The notes below the pieces were generated by a model. That model had not been told where the DNA came from, did not search any database, and worked only from the letters and a program-made list of their open reading frames with translations. Shown here piece after piece: positions 41,437 to 49,324 of a DNA stretch of 64,000 nt. A program made the translations under genes and the position numbers. The first letter of the stretch is position 1, and every line of letters begins with the position of its first letter. The stretch spans positions 1 to 64,000 of the forward strand of contig JAHJQJ010000083.1 in NCBI GenBank assembly GCA_018819325.1. Direction: 5' to 3'. Source of the DNA: Patescibacteria group bacterium (GTDB taxonomy: Bacteria > Patescibacteriota > Microgenomatia > UBA1400 > MFAQ01).

Positions 41437-42279
41437 TTATTTTAAGAGGGCGTGGGTGGCTTGGATGTTTTTTAGGTCTGGGCCGGATTTGTTTTGACCT
41501 GGGGTCTCTAAGATTATTGGCAGGTGATTTAGTTTAGGATGATTGATAAAGTTTGATAAACCAACCTTACCTATTTCTCCTTGGCCAATGTTTTCGTGCT
41601 GGTCGTGGCCGGAACTTAGAGGAGTTTTAGAGTCATTTAGGTGCAAACAGACCAAATGTTTTAGTAGTTTTTTGGTTTGTAAGTCATTAACTAGGTCTTG
41701 AACAACTTTTAGTTTTCTTAAGTCGTAGCCTGCTTCAAAAAGATGGGCGGAGTCCAAACAGATTTTGACTCTGGGAGAATTAATTTGATTGACTAAAGTA
41801 TTAATTTCTTCTATTGAGCCAATTTTGTTTTTTTCACCAGCAGAGTTTTCAATGATAAAAGGTGTGTCTTGGGTGTTTTTTAATAATTTTTTAATTAATT
41901 TAACTACTTGGTCTTTGGTCGAGTCGAATCCCCTGCCTTGGTGGGAGCCAATATGAACAATGACGCCAGCGGAGTTTATTTTTTGGCCATTGCTTAGATC
42001 TATTAATAAAGCCTGGTAAGATTTGTTTAATAAATTAGGATTATCTGAGGCGAGATTGACCAAATATAAGGCATGAATAAAAACAGGGGTTAGATTTTGT
42101 TGTTTAATTTGCTTATTAAAATTTTGGACTTGATCTTGGGGGAAGGGGTTTCTGGCCCAACTGCGAGGAGAGCCAGCAAATATTTGCAGACAATTTCCGG
42201 ACATATCAAGGGTATTTTTAACAGAGTTAGTTAAACCACCAGCGATAGAGACATGACCACCTACTTTACGGGGTGACAT
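41437..42279 (-). CDS. nfo: Endonuclease IV (AP endonuclease)
   Basis: A 280-residue TIM-barrel protein with metal-binding motifs in the order expected for Nfo: GGHVSIAGGL, IVHIGSHQGRG, FIIENSAGEKNKIG, ICLDSAHLFEAGYDL, HLNDSKTPLSSGHDQHENIG and IILETPG. It incises DNA 5' to abasic sites using three Zn ions. It overlaps the cyclophilin gene by 14 bp. With the AlkA-like and UDG-like proteins it completes a base-excision repair set in this window. Confidence 0.95.
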   Translation of the reverse strand: MSPRKVGGHVSIAGGLTNSVKNTLDMSGNCLQIFAGSPRSWARNPFPQDQVQNFNKQIKQQNLTPVFIHALYLVNLASDNPNLLNKSYQALLIDLSNGQKINSAGVIVHIGSHQGRGFDSTKDQVVKLIKKLLKNTQDTPFIIENSAGEKNKIGSIEEINTLVNQINSPRVKICLDSAHLFEAGYDLRKLKVVQDLVNDLQTKKLLKHLVCLHLNDSKTPLSSGHDQHENIGQGEIGKVGLSNFINHPKLNHLPIILETPGQNKSGPDLKNIQATHALLK

Positions 42280-42895
42280 TTATTGATACTATGACAACAT
42301 CTTCTATTGGCTTGTCTTGAGCGCCCACTTCTACATTACCTATTTTTTCTAAGATATCCATGCCTGCTATTACCTGGCCAAAAATGGTGTGTAAGCCGTT
42401 TAAGTGGGGTGTGGGGGCTAGGGTAATAAAAAACTGAGAACCGTTGGTATTAGGGCCGCTGTTGGCCATAGCCAAAATTCCGGCTTTATCAAAGGTGAGA
42501 CCTTGGTTAAATTCGTCTGCGAATGAGTAACCTGGTCCACCAGTGCCGGTACCTAAAGGGTCACCACCCTGGATCATAAAACCACTAATAACGCGATGAA
42601 ATATAAGATTATTATAAAAAGGATCCTTGCCTTCACTGCCAGTTGAAAGATCAACAAAGTTGGCCACGGTTAGAGGAGCCTTGTTAGGGAAAAGTTCTAA
42701 GGTTATTGGCCCTAGACTAGTATTAATGGTGGCCGAAATGGGAAGGGTGGGTGGTGTGGATGTGGGTGTCATTTGATTTGTGGTTTGATTATTAACTAAT
42801 ACTTTATCATCATCCACTAATGGAGAGATGGGTTTGGTCGTACAGGCTGAAAGAAAAATAGCAGAGAGAAGAAGGAGGCTGATTTTTTTTAACAT
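42266..42895 (-). CDS. Cyclophilin-type peptidyl-prolyl isomerase lipoprotein
   Basis: A 209-residue protein with a lipoprotein signal peptide (LLLSAIFLSAC, Cys at 18), a short linker and a cyclophilin domain: FHRVISGFMIQGGDP, YSFADEFN, LAMANSGPNTNGSQFFIT and HLNGLHTIFG. The catalytic Arg of FHRV and the FMIQGGD and SQFFI residues are intact. It should assist folding of exported proteins at the outer face of the membrane. TAGAAT ends 7 nt before the ATG and lies in a 37-bp divergent promoter region shared with the plus-strand gene. Confidence 0.93.
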   Translation of the reverse strand: MLKKISLLLLSAIFLSACTTKPISPLVDDDKVLVNNQTTNQMTPTSTPPTLPISATINTSLGPITLELFPNKAPLTVANFVDLSTGSEGKDPFYNNLIFHRVISGFMIQGGDPLGTGTGGPGYSFADEFNQGLTFDKAGILAMANSGPNTNGSQFFITLAPTPHLNGLHTIFGQVIAGMDILEKIGNVEVGAQDKPIEDVVIVSINVTP

Positions 42896-42932
42896 TTAAG
42901 TTATTCTACCAAGAAAATGATAAGATTTGTTT

Positions 42933-43139
42933 ATGGAAATGCCTGTGGTTGTAGGAGTTATTTTGGCTTTGATATTTATTGTTTCTTTTTCAGGCTGGTT
43001 TTACAATGTGATCAGTGGAGCAAGGCAATTGGTGTTGGACGACGAGTTTTTTGGTTGGAGAATAGCCTGGACAAGTTTTATTTCTATGGCTTTTATGGTA
43101 GCCGTGTTTTTTGGCTTAGTAGCTCTAGGAAACGGTTAA
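42933..43139 (+). CDS. Small two-helix membrane protein, unknown
   Basis: A 68-residue protein: helix 1 (VVVGVILALIFIVSFSGWFY), a short polar loop (ISGARQLVLDDEFFGWR) and helix 2 (SFISMAFMVAVFFGLVAL). I do not recognise it. I use the ATG at 42933, because TAAGAT (42921-42926) ends exactly 6 nt before it; a TTG 6 nt earlier is less likely. Its stop abuts the stop of the convergent DUF4258-like gene. Confidence 0.65.
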   Translation: MEMPVVVGVILALIFIVSFSGWFYNVISGARQLVLDDEFFGWRIAWTSFISMAFMVAVFFGLVALGNG

Positions 43140-43361
43140 TCAGTTTTTCCAAACAGAAATGGTGATCCAATCATTTCCTCGACGTTTAATGGCAACGGCT
43201 ATCTGATAGGTACCGAAGTTTTTAATATGTTTTTTTGAAGTGTAAGCTTTACTGTTTACAACCTGATCTGGGAAACGAACGGTTTTGTCTAGATCGTTTA
43301 AATTTACGCCACGCTCTAAAGCTCTTTGTTTTACGTGATTAGTTAGGATAATTTGTGCCAT
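43140..43361 (-). CDS. DUF4258-like small protein
   Basis: A 73-residue protein, LTNHVKQRALERGVNLNDLD then TYQIAVAIKRRGNDWITISV, which fits the DUF4258 pattern (an early His in TxHxxxRxxxRG and a late beta-hairpin). The fold resembles RelE-like or BrnT-like toxins, so a toxin or nuclease role is possible but unproven. Its start follows the stop of the Pro-rich gene directly, so the two are co-transcribed. That gene does not look like an antitoxin. Confidence 0.6.
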   Translation of the reverse strand: MAQIILTNHVKQRALERGVNLNDLDKTVRFPDQVVNSKAYTSKKHIKNFGTYQIAVAIKRRGNDWITISVWKN

Positions 43362-43649
43362 CTACATACCAGAAGGAGTCACATCGTCTGGGTTTTCGGC
43401 TAATGGAGAAGCCAGAGGAGTTTCTACCGGGGCTACTGGGGTTTCAACTGGGGGCAATGGGGCTTCAACCGTGGGAGTAACTTCTGGAGTGGGGTCTGGG
43501 TCCACAGAAGGAGAGGGGGTTAAAGGAGGCAGGGGGTCTGTTGCGGGAGCTGGTGGGGTGACTGGTGGGGCGGGGGTTGTTAACTTAGGATCTATGTTTA
43601 GATCCATACCTGAAGTGGTTGGGGGGGTTGGGTTTGTGTTGTCGTCCAT
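43362..43649 (-). CDS. Pro/Thr-rich low-complexity protein
   Basis: A 95-residue acidic protein made almost entirely of Pro, Thr, Val, Ala and Asp (TTPAPPVTPPAPATDPL, PVETPVAPVETPLASP). It has no signal peptide and no recognisable domain. It may be disordered. Codon order and continuous frame upstream of a coupled gene argue that it is real, but low complexity makes this less sure. Confidence 0.5.
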   Translation of the reverse strand: MDDNTNPTPPTTSGMDLNIDPKLTTPAPPVTPPAPATDPLPPLTPSPSVDPDPTPEVTPTVEAPLPPVETPVAPVETPLASPLAENPDDVTPSGM

Positions 43650-43721
43650 TTGTTTTTTTATTTAATTAACAATATCTTAATATTAAAGGTAACTGTAATG
43701 GTTGTCAAATCTAGTTTTGTT

Positions 43722-44606
43722 TTAGATTTTTTGACCTACTATGATTACAACGTCGAATTCGGAGTCTTCTTCTAGAGCGTCACCCAATTTTACGTCGTAA
43801 TCGCTGTTTAAAGCTCTTTCTATTGTGTCGTAAACAGCCTTGGGTGTATCTGCTTTGAGTTGTACCTCTGTGTCTTGATAGTCATAAGAGTCGGCGTTGG
43901 TGGTGTCTGCTTCGTTAAAACCTTCTGCTTGAAGTATTTCATCTACAGCACCGGCTTGGCCAGCGGTGCCGGAGCCGTTTTGAATTTGGAGGGTGTATTC
44001 GGTTAGGTCAAGTTCTTCGGGTGTTGGTGTAGGTGTTTCAGTAACGGTTTCGGTAACAACTGCTTCTGGAGTCTCGTTGGCTTTGGAGCGAATGTCTTGA
44101 TTATTAGTGGCTGAACGAGAGTAAAGAATGCCGCCGGTTAGGGCTCCGCCAACAACCAAGGTTATTGCTAGGGCCATAAATAAGCCTTTGTTGGATTTAG
44201 TTTTGACATCATTTTTTTCTGATGGTTCCTGGTCGAACTTTATTTCTGGTGTGTTTGGAATAGGGGTGGTGTCTACAACTGGTTCAGTAACGGATTCCAC
44301 TTCAGCCACTGGCTCCACGACTTCGGCCTTTGGCTCTGGTTCTGCTACGGGGTCGGATGCCGGTTTTATTTCTAACTCGTCTTGATCTTTAGTAATGGTT
44401 TTGTTCTTCTTTGCTGCAGTAGCCATAATATTAATATTCTTTTTGACTACTTCCCATTGTGCAGGAACATCTATGCTTTTGTCAATATGATCACCCGATA
44501 TAATAATTCCTTTGATCTTAAGATTGTATTTTTGTTTTATGGTAGAGGCTATGCTAACCAAAGTCTCTATGCCCAGACTAGACTGATTATGGGCTAAGAA
44601 AACCAC
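43722..44606 (-). CDS. LytR C-terminal-domain membrane protein
   Basis: The C-terminal ~90 residues (YTLQIQNGSGTAGQAGAVDE, ILQAEGFNEADTTNADS, VVIIVG) match the LytR_C domain found after LCP enzymes or alone in actinobacteria and CPR. A transmembrane helix (GLFMALAITLVVGGALTGGI) and a long acidic cytoplasmic tail precede it. An ATG at 44426 (MATAAKKNK) is a strong alternative start, giving 234 residues. The N-terminal ~60 residues before it look coding (IIISGDHIDKSIDVPAQWEV) and the frame stays open upstream to about 44730. They may be the end of a broken gene fused here. No LCP catalytic domain is present. Confidence 0.72.
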   Translation of the reverse strand: MVFLAHNQSSLGIETLVSIASTIKQKYNLKIKGIIISGDHIDKSIDVPAQWEVVKKNINIMATAAKKNKTITKDQDELEIKPASDPVAEPEPKAEVVEPVAEVESVTEPVVDTTPIPNTPEIKFDQEPSEKNDVKTKSNKGLFMALAITLVVGGALTGGILYSRSATNNQDIRSKANETPEAVVTETVTETPTPTPEELDLTEYTLQIQNGSGTAGQAGAVDEILQAEGFNEADTTNADSYDYQDTEVQLKADTPKAVYDTIERALNSDYDVKLGDALEEDSEFDVVIIVGQKI

Positions 44607-44702
44607 ACCCTTAAAACTAGCGATGATCAGAGGTTCTTGAGTATGATGAAGAATAAGGTGGGGATATTTGATATGTGCGGTTGATTGAGCAAGAATAACG
44701 GC

Positions 44703-44925
44703 GGCGGTTTGAAAAATCTGGTTCGTTTAGTAGCTAGTTCCGGATCTTCTATTTCTTTTACCCTTTCAAAACCCACTCGCGCTAGCCATCTTTAAGTCAC
44801 TCCAATATTTCCTGGGCCTACCACTACCAGTTAATGCTTCAATGACATCTATAACCGAAAACCACCACTCATTTTTGTAAATTATCCGTCTGATTTCTTT
44901 TTGGCGGAAGATGGCGATTTTGAAA
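44703..44925 (-). pseudogene. BRO-N/antirepressor-like gene remnant
   Basis: Minus-strand translation gives IAIFRQKEIRRIIYKNEWWF SVIDVIEALTGSG then RKYWSDLK, and directly afterwards, in another frame, WLARVGFERVKEIEDPELAT. Both parts align with the intact BRO-like protein at 48429-49298 (ITIFEGNKIRRLWDEKQEKW, VKLWLARVGYERIEEINDPG). About 60 residues between them are missing, so an internal deletion with frame loss has inactivated it. Confidence 0.75.
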
Positions 44926-44961
44926 AAATGAAAGAGTAGGAGTGGGAAGAAGTACCAGGCA

Positions 44962-44983
44962 CAGAAAGGACGGACCTTTCTGT
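44962..44983. repeat. Family 2 palindrome
   Basis: cagaaaggacggacctttct and two further bases, a nearly perfect inverted repeat, between the BRO-like and KilA-N remnants. Confidence 0.75.
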
Positions 44984-45096
44984 GGATAGGTTAAAAATCT
45001 AGGCCTTCTACCGCAAGAATACCTTTATCAAATGAGTGTTTAACCTTTCTCATCTCTGTTACCAAATCGGCTTTTTCTATCATTCATAGCCAGATT

Positions 45097-45288
45097 CTAC
45101 CATATAGCAAGACTTAAATAGATTAAGCGGTTTGGAATTACAAAAAGGACAGCCTGACTTTTAATTATGGCAAATTCGCCATAATTAAAATTTGGATTGT
45201 TAAGTCTTTCCCATATTCCCAAAAATTCAACGGTGTTTCTGTTCCGAAGCCAATCAGAAATAAAAAAATCACCCTCTTTTACCTTCAA
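45097..45288 (-). pseudogene. KilA-N domain gene remnant
   Basis: The frame encodes FFISDWLRNRNTVEFLGIWE then RLNNPNFNYGEFAIIKSQA, the typical KilA-N segment (NWLRNRNTLEFLGLWExLNNPNF). Both the N-terminal start and the C-terminal part are missing; the frame starts at a TTG and ends soon after a 32-bp palindrome (45159-45190). I consider it a decayed phage-type regulator gene. The nearby frame 44992-45084 (MIEKADLVTEMRKVKHSFDK...) may be part of the same decay. Confidence 0.7.
45159..45190. repeat. Perfect palindrome TTTTAATTATGGC/GCCATAATTAAAA
   Basis: Two 13-bp arms around aaattc. It lies within the KilA-N remnant and may mark an insertion, since the KilA-N reading changes character there. 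Confidence 0.6.
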
Positions 45289-45357
45289 GAAGAGAGGTTA
45301 CACATCTGAACAGTCACGACCGGAGTCGAGGACAGTTCCGATGAGAAACCTTTCCAC

Positions 45358-45380
45358 CACAGAAAGGACTGTCCCTTGGG
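45358..45380. repeat. Family 2 half-palindrome
   Basis: ccacagaaaggactgtccct: the left arm matches the family, while the right arm is degraded (cttggggcgg). Confidence 0.6.
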
Positions 45381-45414
45381 GCGGAGGGCAGTGTTGCAAT
45401 GGGTTGAACAACCG

Positions 45415-45705
45415 TTATTTTTTGGCTTTTTTAATTTCTCGGTTGATGTCTTTTAAATATTTGTCTGTAAGTTCTTTTAATTTTTTGAAATCAATTTTTT
45501 GATATATCTCATTGTTAAATCTATCGGCAAAATTAAACCGCCTCCCCGCCGCAATCTCCTTCCCCCATTCAGCATAAGCATAATGAACAAATTTTTCAGA
45601 ATTTTCTTTATCGCCAAGCGCAGAATGCCACCCTGCCCAAGCCGCATGCCTCAGCGAACAAGACGTAAATAAAAATACTGGCTCTTTGTATGATTGTTTT
45701 GACAT
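45415..45705 (-). CDS. Unknown small protein
   Basis: About 96 residues from MSKQSYKEP, with a Trp/His-rich middle (CSLRHAAWAGWHSALGDKEN, FVHYAYAEWGKEI) and a helical Lys-rich end (DKYLKDINREIKKAKK). It has no signal peptide or membrane segment. I do not recognise the family. The helical hydrophobic pattern looks like a real protein. It stands alone between a decayed region and the DUF4143 ATPase. Confidence 0.6.
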   Translation of the reverse strand: MSKQSYKEPVFLFTSCSLRHAAWAGWHSALGDKENSEKFVHYAYAEWGKEIAAGRRFNFADRFNNEIYQKIDFKKLKELTDKYLKDINREIKKAKK

Positions 45706-45749
45706 ATTTTTCAAACTAGTCCGCTTAAAAACTCACCTGCGATCAACTG

Positions 45750-46892
45750 TTAACTAATAATTGAACTGGCCCATAAATTCTCAAGGAATGTTTTCCAGGG
45801 CATAATGGTGATGTCGCCAACTTTCCGTGGTTTAGTGTCTAACGAGACAACGATGGCCTGTTTGGGTTTATATTCTTCACAAAAAGCGTTTAAACCCCGC
45901 AAATGTTGCGTGTGGACTTCTGGGACACCTTTTACTTCTAGAGCAATTTCCCCATCGCCAAGAATAAAGTCTACCTCTAACCCAGATGTTGTTCTCCAAT
46001 AAGAAATTGGGTACGCCAAGCCAGAATAATGACTATGGGCGCTGATTTCTTGCCAAATAAACTGTTCAAATGCCCGGCCAAAAATCTCACTGCCGGCGGC
46101 AATGGTTCCCCGTTTAAGAAGCGTGTTAGCGACACCAAGATCAAAGAAATAAAACTTTGGCGTGACAACAATCCGCCGTTTTGGTTTTTTTTGGAATGCT
46201 GGGACAAAACGTGCCAGTAAGGTATCTTCTAAAATCTGAAAATATTCTCTAACTGTGGGGCTACTTACGCCGCATTCCCTGGCAATATTAACGAAATTTA
46301 CCACCTCTCCGTTGGAAAATGACGCGGCTTCAAGAAACTTGGCAAAGGCCGGAACGTTTCTGGTTAAGGCTTCGGCGGCGATTTCTTCTTTTAAATAATC
46401 CCCCACATAAGAGCGGCCCAAAAGTTCCACTTGGTCAGCCTGATAATGCCGTGGCAAAAGGCCGTGATTTAATGCCCGCAGAAGATTAAACTGGGGAATT
46501 TCTGCTGAAACCAAAGGGAAAAGTTCGTATCGTAAAGCCCGTCCGCCCAAAAGATTTCCGCCGCCACGTTTAAGTTTACGGGCGCTGGAATCGCAGAGGA
46601 TAAACTGAATTTTTTGGTTGACAATCAGCCACTGGATTTCATCAAGAAGCGAGGGGATCTTTTGCACTTCATCAATAATGACCGGATGGGTGGGATAATT
46701 TGCCAGCAGTTCTTCTCTAAGTAATGACGGCCGACGATTCAATCGCTCGAATTCATTGGACAAAAGTAAATCGTAATATGGCGAATCGGGAAAGAGGTTT
46801 TTTAATAAAGTGCTTTTTCCGCTTTGACGCGGTCCCCACAGAAAACAACTTTCCGACCCTAAACCTTTAAATTGCTGCAGTCTTTGGTACAT
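45750..46892 (-). CDS. AAA+ ATPase with DUF4143 domain
   Basis: A 380-residue protein: AAA_14 domain with Walker A LWGPRQSGKSTLL and Walker B VIIDEVQKIP, a helix-turn-helix-like segment (IARECGVSSPTVREYFQILE) and a C-terminal DUF4143 nuclease-like fold (YWRTTSGLEVDFILGDGEIA, LEVKG). Such proteins are common in mobile and accessory regions of bacteria and archaea, with unknown cellular roles. The E...ALEVKG motif resembles PD-(D/E)XK nucleases. It has its own strong promoter with an operator-like palindrome. Confidence 0.88.
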   Translation of the reverse strand: MYQRLQQFKGLGSESCFLWGPRQSGKSTLLKNLFPDSPYYDLLLSNEFERLNRRPSLLREELLANYPTHPVIIDEVQKIPSLLDEIQWLIVNQKIQFILCDSSARKLKRGGGNLLGGRALRYELFPLVSAEIPQFNLLRALNHGLLPRHYQADQVELLGRSYVGDYLKEEIAAEALTRNVPAFAKFLEAASFSNGEVVNFVNIARECGVSSPTVREYFQILEDTLLARFVPAFQKKPKRRIVVTPKFYFFDLGVANTLLKRGTIAAGSEIFGRAFEQFIWQEISAHSHYSGLAYPISYWRTTSGLEVDFILGDGEIALEVKGVPEVHTQHLRGLNAFCEEYKPKQAIVVSLDTKPRKVGDITIMPWKTFLENLWASSIIS

Positions 46893-46909
46893 AAATCTTA
46901 AAATTACAT

Positions 46910-46958
46910 GTTATTTTAAATAACAACTTTATTATATCATGTAAACCTGTGATGTCAA
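46910..46958 (-). promoter_or_regulatory. Promoter and palindrome of the DUF4143 ATPase
   Basis: On the minus strand TTGACA (46953-46958), a 16-bp spacer and TATAAT (46931-46936) form a consensus promoter. The palindrome GTTATTT-A-AAATAAC (46910-46924) lies at the expected transcript start and could be an operator. The leader is about 30 nt, so this gene is not leaderless. Confidence 0.75.
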
Positions 46959-46970
46959 TCTTATTCGAGT

Positions 46971-47096
46971 GATCCCACTTTCGCGGGAATGACAGAGGGG
47001 GGAATTGTATGGGTCCCGCATCCCAGCCAAAGGCGGGCACGGCAAGTGCGGGATGACAGAGGGGGGGAAGTTACAGAAAGGACGGACCTTTCTGTA
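46971..47096. repeat. Three palindromes in a 206-bp gene-free gap
   Basis: gatcccactttcgcgggaat with gac (46971-46993) and a larger gtcccgcatcc...gtgcgggatgac element (47013-47057) belong to the GTCATNC class. acagaaaggacggaccttt with ctgta (47073-47096) is family 2. The last one ends 3 bp before the Fic gene stop. Confidence 0.75.
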
Positions 47097-47098
47097 AA

Positions 47099-48301
47099 TT
47101 ACAGGAAGGGTTCTGGTTTGTATCCAACAGGCAGGACACCTAATTTAGACTCAACAAACTTGGCTCTTTTAAGATAAAGGTCTTCTTCTGCCAGATCAAG
47201 ATTTAAGCTATAAAAAACAGATTTACCTTGTTTTCTTTTTTGAACCCAGCCCTGGCTGACCCCCTTTTGCAGCTGGTTATTAAATGACTGCTCTGCCATT
47301 TTGCGTTTGATTCTTTTGTGTAAATTAGTATAGGTCAAGCTTTTTTCTTTAACCAAGGGTTTTAATATTTTCTTTTGCCTACTGTCACTTGTGTTTTTCT
47401 CTAGAAACTGCATACGCTGGAACTCGATGCTTGTTTTGTAGACCCCTAAGATCGACATGGCTAATGCTTCTATTATGAAGCTAGAAAAAATGGTTAGGTC
47501 TTTTTGCAGAAGAGAAGAGATTAACCTTTTGTAGTACTTGGGTTTGAACTGATGGTAGTAATATGAGGTACTGTATGTGTTTTTACTGTTTAAGTTAAGA
47601 AGTCTGTACAGAATGTGTTCTGTTACTCTGCACAAGCGTTTGTTGCCGTTGCAAAAGGGGTGGAGAGCATACAGAGCGTTGTGAAATATAGCGACGTTGG
47701 TGATGGTAAAGTTGTTTTTTAACCAGTTAATGAAGTCTGTTATGTTTCTATTGAGATCTTTGGCAGGCGAAGGTTGGTAATCGCCAACTTTGATGTTGTC
47801 GTTTTTTCTTAGATGCCCAGAGTTGTATACCTCAAATTGAAAAATATGTTCTTTGAATATGTCCATTCCGGCTGTTAACTGGGCATGGATGTCTTTTAAT
47901 AAATCTACGCTTAAGTCTGCCAACTTAAATGGTTTTTGATTTAGGTTGCGGAAAGTTTTAATGATATTGAAGTACTCTAGCTTTTCATAGTCTGTTTGAG
48001 TAAGCTCCTCTTGGTTGTTGATTTTTTGCTCAATTAAGTTCCACTGCCGGTTGTCTTTGATAAATTTATAAATATTTTGGGCCTGTACTAAGGTTAGGTT
48101 AGAGTCTTCTGCCTTGGAGATAGCAAAAGAGGCAAATAGTTCGTTTTTGGAAATCAAGTTTGCTTCTATATCTGGGTTGAGAAACTTTTTTTCGTACAAG
48201 GATAGCTCTTGATCTAAATCTTGAATTTCTTTGTTGGAAAAAGGAATCTTGCCAGGGTGGAATTGAAGCTGTGAAAGGTATTTATTGGTCTTGGTGAACA
48301 T
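47099..48301 (-). CDS. Fic/DOC-family protein with Doc-like active-site variant
   Basis: A 400-residue protein with an N-terminal Fic_N-like region and a Fic core whose active loop reads ALHPFCNGNKRLCRV. The catalytic His is present, but the usual (D/E)GNGR is NGNKR, like the ANKR of the Doc kinase. The expected metal-binding acidic residue is therefore replaced by Asn. A C-terminal winged-helix-like region (SLTYTNLHKRIKRKMAEQSF) may bind DNA. It could be an altered-activity Fic enzyme or a regulator. It is transcribed from a repeat-rich promoter. Confidence 0.85.
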   Translation of the reverse strand: MFTKTNKYLSQLQFHPGKIPFSNKEIQDLDQELSLYEKKFLNPDIEANLISKNELFASFAISKAEDSNLTLVQAQNIYKFIKDNRQWNLIEQKINNQEELTQTDYEKLEYFNIIKTFRNLNQKPFKLADLSVDLLKDIHAQLTAGMDIFKEHIFQFEVYNSGHLRKNDNIKVGDYQPSPAKDLNRNITDFINWLKNNFTITNVAIFHNALYALHPFCNGNKRLCRVTEHILYRLLNLNSKNTYSTSYYYHQFKPKYYKRLISSLLQKDLTIFSSFIIEALAMSILGVYKTSIEFQRMQFLEKNTSDSRQKKILKPLVKEKSLTYTNLHKRIKRKMAEQSFNNQLQKGVSQGWVQKRKQGKSVFYSLNLDLAEEDLYLKRAKFVESKLGVLPVGYKPEPFL

Positions 48302-48309
48302 TGATTTTT

Positions 48310-48368
48310 GCTCTAATATAACTCTAGTTATTACTCTAATTTTAACTCTATTTTTACTCTAAAGTCAA
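48310..48368 (-). promoter_or_regulatory. Promoter of the first Fic gene with TTAGAGT iterations
   Basis: On the minus strand TTGACT (48363-48368), an 18-bp spacer and TAAAAT (48339-48344) are overlapped by five spaced copies of (T)TAGAG(T) at 10-13-bp intervals, reaching to 48310. Helically phased direct repeats across a promoter suggest a cooperative repressor, perhaps the Fic protein's own winged-helix domain. Confidence 0.6.
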
Positions 48369-48382
48369 GAGTGATGGCAGGC

Positions 48383-48405
48383 ACGAAAGGACTGTCCTTT
48401 CTGTG
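48383..48405. repeat. Family 2 palindrome
   Basis: acgaaaggactgtcctttct plus gtg, between the Fic gene and the BRO-like gene; one base differs from the family core in the left arm. Confidence 0.72.
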
Positions 48406-48428
48406 AAGTGGTAGGTTAGACATTTACT

Positions 48429-49298
48429 TTACTTTAGCAATTTTCCAGATGCCTTTTTCTTGTGTGTTGGCAAAATATTTTCTCTGGTAACAACTTTTTG
48501 CCCCGTCTGTAATTCATAATCTCTGCGTGCTCTTTTAGCCACGGCGCCGCCCTTTTTAGCTGGAGGGACATTTTTTCTAAAACCTCTGGCTTGTTCCTTC
48601 TTAGCTATATTTGCAGTTGAAAGTTCTGCCAAGGTTGTAAACAACAATTCTGCTTCAGACATATGATCCCGCAAATTTTCCTGTTTTATTTTCTTTAGAT
48701 TTTTGTGCTGACGGGTGGTTAAATCCGTCCATTCTTTATGAATAATGTTGGTAAGTAGTGCAAATTCTTTTTCTTTTGTGACTTCGTGTTCACTCCAATA
48801 ATCTGTTAGCTTGTTTCTGATTTCCTGCCCCATCATTCTTTGCTGAATCCATTTTGCGCTCCGTCCCATTCTTTGCCAATAATCACGGCTACGATTAAGC
48901 GCTTTTCCTGGGTCGTTTATTTCTTCTATTCTTTCATAGCCAACGCGAGCCAACCAAAGTTTAACTGGCTCGGCCTTGGGGCTGGGAACCGATTGAATAA
49001 GGCGCAAAATTGTTTCCACATCCGCAACGTCGGTTTTATAATACTTTCCATCGGCAGACTGCAATTTCAGTTTGTCACATTTTGTGACAGACTCATTTCC
49101 CTCTTGTTTTAAACGACTTTTAAGCGTTGTCCAGTAGCTTTGTGCCTTTTTAAAATCGGGCTGTTCAATAAGAATAGCTATAATATCAATAACCGAAAAG
49201 TGCCATTTTTCTTGTTTTTCATCCCATAGGCGACGGATTTTGTTACCCTCAAAAATTGTAATTTGTTTTTTTGGTTGTTTGGGTAGAGTTCGGGTCAT
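48429..49298 (-). CDS. BRO-N domain (phage antirepressor-like) protein
   Basis: A 289-residue protein with an N-terminal BRO domain (ITIFEGNKIRRLWDEKQEKW, FSVIDIIAILIEQPDFKKAQ, YWTTLKSRLKQEG). A central region follows (VKLWLARVGYERIEEINDPG, SRDYWQRMGRSAKWIQQRMM), then a basic C-terminus (KKGGAVAKRARRDYELQTGQ). BRO-N proteins bind DNA and occur in phages and mobile elements; this long form is common in CPR. A decayed paralog lies at 44703-44925. CATTAT ends 6 nt before the ATG. A GTCACA/TGTGAC palindrome lies within the coding sequence near 49075-49090. Confidence 0.83.
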   Translation of the reverse strand: MTRTLPKQPKKQITIFEGNKIRRLWDEKQEKWHFSVIDIIAILIEQPDFKKAQSYWTTLKSRLKQEGNESVTKCDKLKLQSADGKYYKTDVADVETILRLIQSVPSPKAEPVKLWLARVGYERIEEINDPGKALNRSRDYWQRMGRSAKWIQQRMMGQEIRNKLTDYWSEHEVTKEKEFALLTNIIHKEWTDLTTRQHKNLKKIKQENLRDHMSEAELLFTTLAELSTANIAKKEQARGFRKNVPPAKKGGAVAKRARRDYELQTGQKVVTRENILPTHKKKASGKLLK

Positions 49299-49324
49299 GA
49301 TTTAATAATGGTCTTTCTTCCCGA

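Noticed and set aside
48310..48368. CRISPR-like short repeats
   Set aside because: The units are 10-13 bp with no spacers and lie on a promoter; no cas genes are present anywhere in the window.
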